From Ancistrus triradiatus (lineage: Eukaryota; Chordata; Actinopteri; Siluriformes; Loricariidae), in contig JAJAGP010000280.1 in the NCBI GenBank assembly GCA_025084515.1, positions 186,001 through 250,000 of the forward strand: a DNA stretch of 64,000 nucleotides, written 5' to 3'. The notes beneath the pieces were generated by a model. The model was not told the DNA's origin. It saw nothing but the letters and a program-made list of their open reading frames with translations, and ran no database searches. Made by a program: the position numbers and the translations under genes. Each line of letters begins with the position of its first letter. The stretch's first letter is position 1. Of the stretch, positions 36,601 to 45,600 are shown piece after piece.

Positions 36601-39600
36601 ACGCTGCACCATCGCTAATGTTAAACCGATCGCTGCTGCCCTGTGGATTGCTTTTCTATTTCCGTACTTGAAACGCTGCGTGGGTCTTCTGATGCCCAAA
36701 TTGAAGTGGTCATAGTGTGCAGAAACATTAAACCACTCTGTAGGTGGCCAATGACATGTAAGTGTATCCTGCAGTCTCCATAAAGAACGTAGCGGGGGAG
36801 TGAGATGTCAAATATTTCCTTTCAAATTGAACTACAGGCACTGCCAAGTATAAAAATAAAAAACATCCAAAAGTGCTCGCAAACGTTTGAAGATAAATGG
36901 ATTTTGCACTACATTTCCAGTGTTTATCCACAATACTGTATGTATTCATTTGTTAATAAAGAAGAGGTGGATAGCAATTAAACTCCTAGTAACCAGCTAG
37001 CTAGCATAATCATGACAGGTGACTATAGATGACTTTCTCTGAGAAATCCTGCCGTGTGTTGGCAGTAAAGAAAGAAGACTTATAATCTTCTAATTAAATC
37101 CCATCAGGATAGGTTGTATTAGCATCGAAGGACTGAAGAGTTGGAACATTTAGAGCTAGCAGCTTCAAATGATTTATAATCCTGTCAGATATGAAACCTG
37201 TATCGTATTATATGAGTGGAAAACCAGCATTAGTAGTGACTGATATAAACACAATAAGAAGTGAAGATTAAAAACATTTTAGACCTATTTATGTTCCGTA
37301 GCATTAGCCTGCCGAAACAGTGAGGAAGTTTAACTGTTTTGAATAGGACTTACATTAGCTAAATAGCTAGCATTAGCATTAGCAGCACAACACTAATCCT
37401 TAAAACCCTAACGAAAGCCATCTTAACAAAATGTATTTACGGTTTCTGCAAAATGAGTAACTCGGGCATTTTTGGGAACAGCGCCCCTACTGGTTGCGAA
37501 ATCAGAAAATGTAAGTGTTATCTCATAATGGACGTACAAATTACACACGAACTTTGTTTGTATTTGCCTGAAAACAAAATGTCTGGTGTATAAGTGTATA
37601 TTTATTCCATTGGCAGACTTTCTTGTCCTTTTGATTGTTGTAGCCTTTTTTTTTTAACAGTGCCACACCCTGGCCGGGAGGATATATGAAATAACAAATA
37701 TTGTTTATATAATAGTAGGCAGAACTCTGGTACACTGTTAGTTGTAAATAAAGATGGTTGGAGACCTTGTTGTACTGGGACTTGTAGACAAAATCAACAT
37801 TTAAATTTATTCATTTGGCAGAAGTCTGAAGACTGACTAACTATTTGCATTCAAGGGTTAAGGGCCTCGTCAAAAAAAGTGCAAGGTTATGAAAAGTTCT
37901 GCGGGGTGAAGTATTTGTTATTTCTGTCAGCCGCTGAATGCATTTACTGCTCTGCCTTTTGAAGTTGTTCAGCATTTTGTTTATGAATGCAAATGTGCGA
38001 ATAAATAGGAGCTACCATGACCTCCCTCGTTTATGTGAGGCTATACGAATTTCTTGTTTGCATCTTTTATCTCATAGCTCACTTTACATCTCATTTTAAT
38101 TCCGCCTTAATCACCTGGTTGTCGAGCGCTCGGATTTGTGCTGACACTCTGAGAAACGACTCAGGCGCTTTAAAGCATGCATATTCATGCCCATAATAGA
38201 ACCATTCCCAATCCTCAGGAACAGGAGGCATCTGGATGGGGTGTTTAGCCCTGAGATTAATCAGATGATACCCTGCCCTTGTCAGTCCACGAGATTAGAG
38301 GAATGACTTTCACCTAAAGAACACGATATTAGTGCAGAGCCACTTGTTCACATTTGACCTGCAGGATGCGGGCTAATTTCCTCCCATAAATCTTTTTGTA
38401 ATAGTGTAGGCTGCGTCTCTGGCTGCATCTAATTACAGGGGTTAGTGAAAGATCCTATCGAATGTCTTAGGATAGCTCGTACTGTTGTAGCTAATGGCCT
38501 GTGGTTGCTGAGCGGTGGGGTGCCACTGTTGGCTCCTTGAGCAAGACCCTTAAAAACAATTGCATTGGATGTGCAACTGGATTGTAAGATATCAATAGCA
38601 AGTCACTCTGGATAAAGGCATCTGCTAAATGACTAAAGGTAAATGTATCAACCTTCACTTACACTATATGGACAAATGTATTGGGACACCTACACGTTAC
38701 ACCTACAGGAGCTTTTATGGCATCCCATTCTAAATCTATAGACATCCATACGGACTTGGTCATCCCATTACTGCTATAAGAGCTTTCACTCTTCTTGGAA
38801 GGCTTTCTACAAGATTTAGGACTGCGTCTGTGGAATTATTTGCCCATTCCTCCAGAAGTGCATTTGTCCAGTCAGACACTGATGTTGGATTAGAGGGCCT
38901 GGCTCGCAGTATCCGTTCTAGTGATGGGGTTGAAGTTGAGGCTCTGTAAGGTTGAGGCTCTTCCACACCAAGCCCACCCAGCCATGCCTCTATGGGCCTT
39001 CCAAAATGGTTTCCATAGATTTGAAAGCATACACATGTCCACAATGGCCGAAGCATTGATTCCCTTCACTGAAACTAATTGGTTTAGGCTAACCTCTGAC
39101 AAACAACCCTGTAGCATTATCCCTCCTCCGCCAAACTATACAGTTAGAACAATGCGTTCAGGCACCTGTTTGTTCTTGTGGCTTTCGAGACACCCAGACT
39201 GGTCCATCAGACTGCCAGATAGACGAGTGTTTGCCTTACACCACTCTATCTGACGCTTGGCATTGTGCTTGGTGATGTAAGGTATGCATGCAGCAGCTCG
39301 GCCATGGAAAGCCAAGCTCCCAGCACACAGTTTTTGTGTTGATGTAAATTCCAGAGGTTTTGGAACTCTGTCCCTAAGCTCTCAGCGACCCCTCTCTGTA
39401 GCCTTACATGGTCTCAAATCAAGATGCTTGATTTGATCAATGGGACTCCTCTAACCTCAGTATTAACACTAGTCTCCTTCTGTTTCAGGTACTTTTGTGA
39501 TCGAAGTCAACGCCACCGACGCAGACGACGCCTCATACGGGAACAGTGCCAAGCTGGTCTACAGCATCCTGCAAGGCCAGCCGTACTTCTCGGTGGAACC

Positions 39601-42600
39601 GGAGACAGGTGCGTCCTCTAAACGCATCGTTCGACGATGATGGATCGGCATAATCGCCAAAGCTAAGCAGATCCATCTGCAAAAAATGGAGCTGGTTTTA
39701 ATATTACCGGAGCGCTGCCAGGCTGTGCATACTTTCATACTTTAAGTCGTTTTTTATTTATGCCTCTGTAAATGCACTGAATTCCCCCGGACCCGTCCCT
39801 CAGCCTGAGTGTTCCCGTTATGTCCATTACTTGGACGTTTTACCTCCCTAGGCATGCTGCCGCGTGGCTCTGTTCCGATTTCCCCATCCAGGATGTGATT
39901 TTCAAAGAGCTTTGCTGCACAACGTGAGTTCTTAGCCCGTTCTTAGCCCGTGAACACGTGTGACACGCACTGCTGCTTTTTTTTTCTTTGGATGGGCAAT
40001 GTTGATAAGAACACCAGGTAGCGTCCCAAAGGGTAGTTCTATCTCTGAGTGTATGTGGCATTGGAGAAAAATGGTGCAGAAGATAGTGAGTATTCAGATA
40101 GCCAGAGCCCTCTTTAAATTATATCTTATGGGATACAATCCTACATCAAGTCAATAATGTCATGTGGCTAATGTAATCCAAATCTGTCACATTTTTTTCG
40201 ATATATGGTGGTACCTCGGTTGTCATCGTGGATTCATTCCAGAAGGCTTGTCGAGTACCAAGCAAATTTTTTCCATAAGAAATAATGTAAATTGAATGAA
40301 TCCATTCCATATCCCCTAGAAAATCCCCCTGTATGAGGCATTATATGCATTAGTGGAGCTGTATTATACAGGAGCTCCCTGATTTATGATGGGGATATGT
40401 TCCAAATCCATCATAAGTTACATGTATCATGAACTGAGTAGTTTAATATAGTCTGTGCTGTATCATAACAGAGCAGATTACCAATTAACACTTACATTAG
40501 CCTACAGTTGGCCAAAACCATTAACTCAAAGCTTATTTTAGAATAAAGTGTTGAAAAATCTATGGAATTCAGTGAGCAGTGGATTGAATGCAAAATGTAG
40601 AAGCAAAACACTTACTCTATTGGCGAACAGCAGCCTGTGTTCTGGAGGATTCAGTTCCTGATTTGCTTTTGGTTGGCTCTTATAAGTAACCTTTATAGGA
40701 GCCATGGAGATTTATTTGCACTAAGAATGCAGTACTGTAGATGTAAAAATGAAGAAAAACACAAAGTAGTGGCGATCTTCACTGAGGAAGGGCTATTGTC
40801 AGACTGAATCACTGTGTACTGAATCGTGAATCGTGAACTGAGTTTCGGCTGAAACAAGTCATGCAGCTCAACTCTAACAAGTTTAAGCAAGTTTTTTCTA
40901 GTCAAAATCCGTCAAGCACCGAATTCGACGAGTTCCGAGGTTTTGTCCTGTTCCTGTCCTCCATATTGTCCTCTTCTCATTATAAGATGAGCATAATAAC
41001 TGTCTCTGCACACACACATAAGAGTATCATGATTGCAAAGTAAAGCAAAGCCACGATGCAAAAGAGCAACATAATCTCCACATCTGATCAACTGAAAGCA
41101 AACCAGCTGGAAGCCCGAGCCTCCTGCTCTAATTCAGAGCTGTTCCTGATGCAAGAGTTTTATCACGTACACAGATATTTTATCACGGTTGCCGCCGGAA
41201 ACTCTTAATGGGTTCCAGACATTCGGTTTCTTGGACTTCACTTTAACAAGAAGTGAGATCAAAGCTGTGGACAAGGTGCCAGTCCGTCAGTTAGGATTAG
41301 GGTCCGATCGAGTGAAACATGTGATCAGAGATGCCCAGACACTGTATCACTATTTGAAATGTCCTTGGTACATCCTGCTGCAGTCAGAATGCTAACTCCG
41401 TGTTTGTTTTGTGCAGGAATTGTCAGAATAGCCCTGTCCAACATGGACAGGGAGGTACGGAAGGACTACCAGGTGGTAATTCAGGCCAAAGACATGGCAG
41501 GGCAGCTGGGGGGTCTGTCTGGAACCACTGTGGTCAATGTGACCCTCACGGATGTCAACGACAGCCCGCCACGCTTCGCCTACAGTGAGACGCGTTCCAT
41601 GTCACATTTTAACGTCATTTAAATGAAGCGACTTGCGCGCTGATCGCGAAGGAAAAATGTGTTCTGAATAATGAGCTCGGACTTAATCGCATTAGTTCCA
41701 GGTCAGTCTCCGCGAGCGGCGTCACGCTGTGCTCTTCTCCTTCAATTTAGGCTCGTACCATCTGAGCACGTACGAGTCGGCGGAGATCGGCTCCACGGTG
41801 GGACGAATCAAAGCCAATGATGGAGACGACGGCGAGAACGCCGAGCTGAAGTACAGGATCGTGGACGGAGACGGGAAGGACTCGCTCGATATCATTACTG
41901 ACGAAATAACGCAAGAGGGAATTATCGTCGTCAAAAAGGTACAGATGCTCCGAGCTAATGCTTGTGTTTTAAAACTCCGCAATAGCCTTATTTCAAGATA
42001 TGTATTGAAATAACTATGATTAGTAATATTACTACTGTTACTTTAAAAGTATGGTTATACAGCATACTGCAGTAACACTGTGGAACCTCGGAATTCAAAC
42101 TTAATTGGTTCCAGAAGGCCGTTCTGACGTCCCAAGTGATTGTTTTTACACCTATATTCCTATGTAAGTAATGATTACAAGCATGAATAAAGTAAAGGAA
42201 TGTAATGCGATGCATAAAAATCAATAAAGGCAAGAAATAAATGAAACTAGAAAGCAGTTTAAGCATAAATATACATTATGTGTAATATATACATACAGTA
42301 ATACAATTATATAAATATACCCATAATATGCCTATGATTGTGCCCAAGATCATCATCATCTTTTGGGTTTTATGGCAATTGGGATACCATATTGGTGGAT
42401 TATCGCCACCGACTGGGCTGGATTACAAGCAGTGTTTTATTTAAGGTGCTGAGGTATATAAAAGACACATAAAAGACATAAAAGACAGTTTCTTATTCCA
42501 GAAATAATATTTTGCTCTCATTATAAGAATAATATATCATGCATCATATATGCTTATTCTTTTATCTTTCTTATAGTTCTTCAGCTATATATATATAATA

Positions 42601-45600
42601 CTATTACCTTATTTCTACAGCACATATTGGACTCTGTGATTTTTACAGACAAGGCAGAGAAATAATTTCTGTTTTCTCGCACTGTGACCTGAAGAAAGAA
42701 AATAAATTACATTTATTAAAGAAGTCTTGACTCACTTACCAGTGCGGTCTATAATGTGTTTATTTTCGATCACCCTTTCACTTTTATTGAAGAAACTGGA
42801 TTACGAGAGCAGGCGAGTGTACACTGTCAAAGTGGAGGTGAGCAACACACATACGGACCCCAACTTTCTCCACCTGGGACCGTTCTCGGACGTGGCCATC
42901 GTTAAAGTGACAGCGAAGGATGTGGACGAGCCACCGGTTTTCAGCAGGCCGCAGTTCGTTATCGAGGTGAATGAGGACACGCCCAAAGGGAGCATCATCG
43001 GAGTGGTTACAGCCTGGGACCCCGACGCTACCGACTACCCTGTGCAGTAAGGACTGCCCAAATCAGTTGGCTGAAGTCAGTGAGTTGACAGTTGACCTAA
43101 CGGGAACAGAGGGGTATACATACAGTGCAGTTAGTCAGCCAGCTATGGCAGGTGAATCAGGGAGAAGCGGTCCAAAGCAGATGGAAAGAATGCTTCACTC
43201 TAACATAGACACCATGTATGTGCATATGTTTAACTTTGAAAAGTTGATATCCCCAGGAACTGTGGACAACATACCAGTGAAAAGTATTAAATAAACACTA
43301 CTGCCGTATGGTATCGAGCAAAAACATGTGGACTCTTCATAAATCCCCAAGCACTGCTTTAATTTTTGCATGAATTATAAAAGTGTTATGAAGGCCCTTC
43401 CAAGCGTTGTTCCCCAAAAATCAATACGGAGCAGAGATCGGCCCTCAAGCTGCTTGTTCAATAGTCCTCTGTATCACTATATAAAAAAATAAAAGCAGAA
43501 AATTCGACAGACCTCAAAGTAATTTTCGCCTAACAACAACCCCGCAGGTTCACGATAGACGAGCACACCGACCCCGACAGGCTCTTCCGTATCGACCCCA
43601 GAAATGGCTCCATCAGCACCCTGAGGTCCCTGGACAGAGAGGTCTCAAAGTGGCACAACATATCTGTGCTCGCCAGCGAAATAAGTGAGTTGGCTGCCAG
43701 GAGCAGAACACACTTGTCACAGTCAGATCCCACAGCTACCAGAGAGATCCTTGCAATCCTGCTTCATCTGCCAATTTGGCTCCCCTTCAGATAACCCCCG
43801 GCAGAGAAGTCGCGTCCCTGTCTTGATTAAAGTGCTGGACGTGAATGACAACGCGCCCGAGTTTGCCATGTTCTACGAGACCTTCGTGTGCGAGAACGTC
43901 AAAGCTGGCCAGGTATTTGCGTACACGTTCGTGGAAAAAATATGTTGCATGAATATTAAATGAAGTCTCATATAACAGGAGGGAGGACAACTTTTTGGTC
44001 ATAAAATGTTAGGAAAAATGAGGCCATGCCTCCACTGAGACTGACTGCCACGCAGTTGGTTTCACACTAAAAAACCAAATAACCATGTTTGCCTGCTCTC
44101 TTTCTGTCTTGACTTTCCACGATACGGTGGATATTGTTTGCTACTCCCTATAACGGCAGTACCCTTAACACTTAAGTACCTTTCAAAGCAAAAGGGGAAA
44201 TTACACAGAGGACGACTTCTTTTTCTGGAGTAATATTTTTTCTTAATCTATACTTTTACTCAACTAAAGGAGCTCTGTCCTTCATCTACCACTTATTACA
44301 GTAAGCAGAAATGTATCATATTTTATTTTTTACAAACCCACACCTCATTGTTCTCATGACTGACTGGTACAGAAAGCCACGCCTCCTTTAATTTTATTGG
44401 CTGCAATTAATGCCTCCATACTGAGAGTGACTGTTACAAAACGCCACACCTTCTTGAATGTGATTGGCTGGAATAAATGCCATACTGAGACTGACTGGTA
44501 CAAGAGCTATGCCTCCTTCAATCTAACACACCTTCTTTAACGTGACTGAAAGTTACCTAAGCCACACCTCCTGTCATGTGACTTACATATATATATATAC
44601 CAAAGACACGCCTCCTTTTATGTGTAATGTGTAGAAAACCTGCACCTCCAACACAGCCACTGACAGCTACAAACCGCAGCTCATTTTTGTAACTGGCAGG
44701 TAGAAAAGCCACACCTACTCCTTTAGGTACGAAACCTTACCTAGTTTATCGGGAGTGACAGGCACAGAGGCCACACCTCTAACATTAGGTAAGACAGGTA
44801 CAAAGCCGTACCTGTCTTAATGTAACTTACAGGTACCAAAGCCACACCTCCTATGATGTAACCAACTGAGAGGTACAAAGGCCACTCCTCCTGTACTGTG
44901 GCTGAAAGATGTTGTGATCTGTGATAGAATGTATGTTTGGTCTTATGGAAAGTTCTTTGGCACCCCTGGCCACGGATGAAACAAATGTTAGCACAACCTC
45001 TGCAAATTCGGTTTCCCTCTTTAGCTCATCCAAACCATCAGCGCCATCGACACGGACGAGCCTCTGGTCGGACACAAATTCGTCTTCAGCCTGAGCGCCT
45101 CCAATCCGAACTTCACCATCTATGACAATGAAGGTAAGTTCGCGTCGTGTCTGCAAATAAATATGCAAAAGTTTGCAAACATTATGGCAGCCTGTTTCGA
45201 AAGTTGTGCAGGGTTTATTCTCCTTACTGTAATGTTTTCTGAATTCATGTTTTACCTTGGCCCCTAGATAACACGGCTAGGATCCTGACCCGGCGTAGCG
45301 GCTTCAGCCGACAGGAGATGAGCACGTACTACCTGCCCGTGGTGATTTCCGACAGCGATTACCCCATCCAGAGCAGCACGAGTACCCTGACCGTCAGAGT
45401 GTGCGGCTGCGACAGTACAGGGAACCTGCGCTCCTGCAGCGTAGATGCTCTGCTGCTGTCGGCCCGACTTAGCACTGCTGCCCTGGTGGCCATCCTGCTG
45501 TGCATCGTCATCCTCCTCAGTACGTACTCGCCCCCACGCTATCACGGTCGGCTTCCTGACCTGCCCGGAAATCACTTTTTGCTGTGGCACCCAAGCTTTC

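Larger units (their letters stand above)
34715..39488 (+). other. Intron after cadherin coding exon 2
   Basis: GTGAGG to CTGTTTCAG, 4.8 kb. It contains a locally duplicated motif near 35520-35800, a CA tract near 36486, SINE-like fragments at 37805-37890 and 38495-38660, and a reverse-oriented Tc1-like relic from 38664. 34715-35470, 35980-37800 and 37890-37960 show nothing I can name. Confidence 0.85.
43913..45024 (+). other. Intron after cadherin coding exon 8
   Basis: GTATTT to CTCTTTAG, 1.1 kb. It carries one copy of a ~145-base repeat (44045-44190) and a minisatellite-like block of short degenerate units (44340-44890). Confidence 0.85.

Noticed and set aside
42971..43294. Open frame continuing past the cadherin exon 6 donor
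   Set aside because: It is out of the cadherin frame; using the donor at 43047 gives exact continuity with exon 7.
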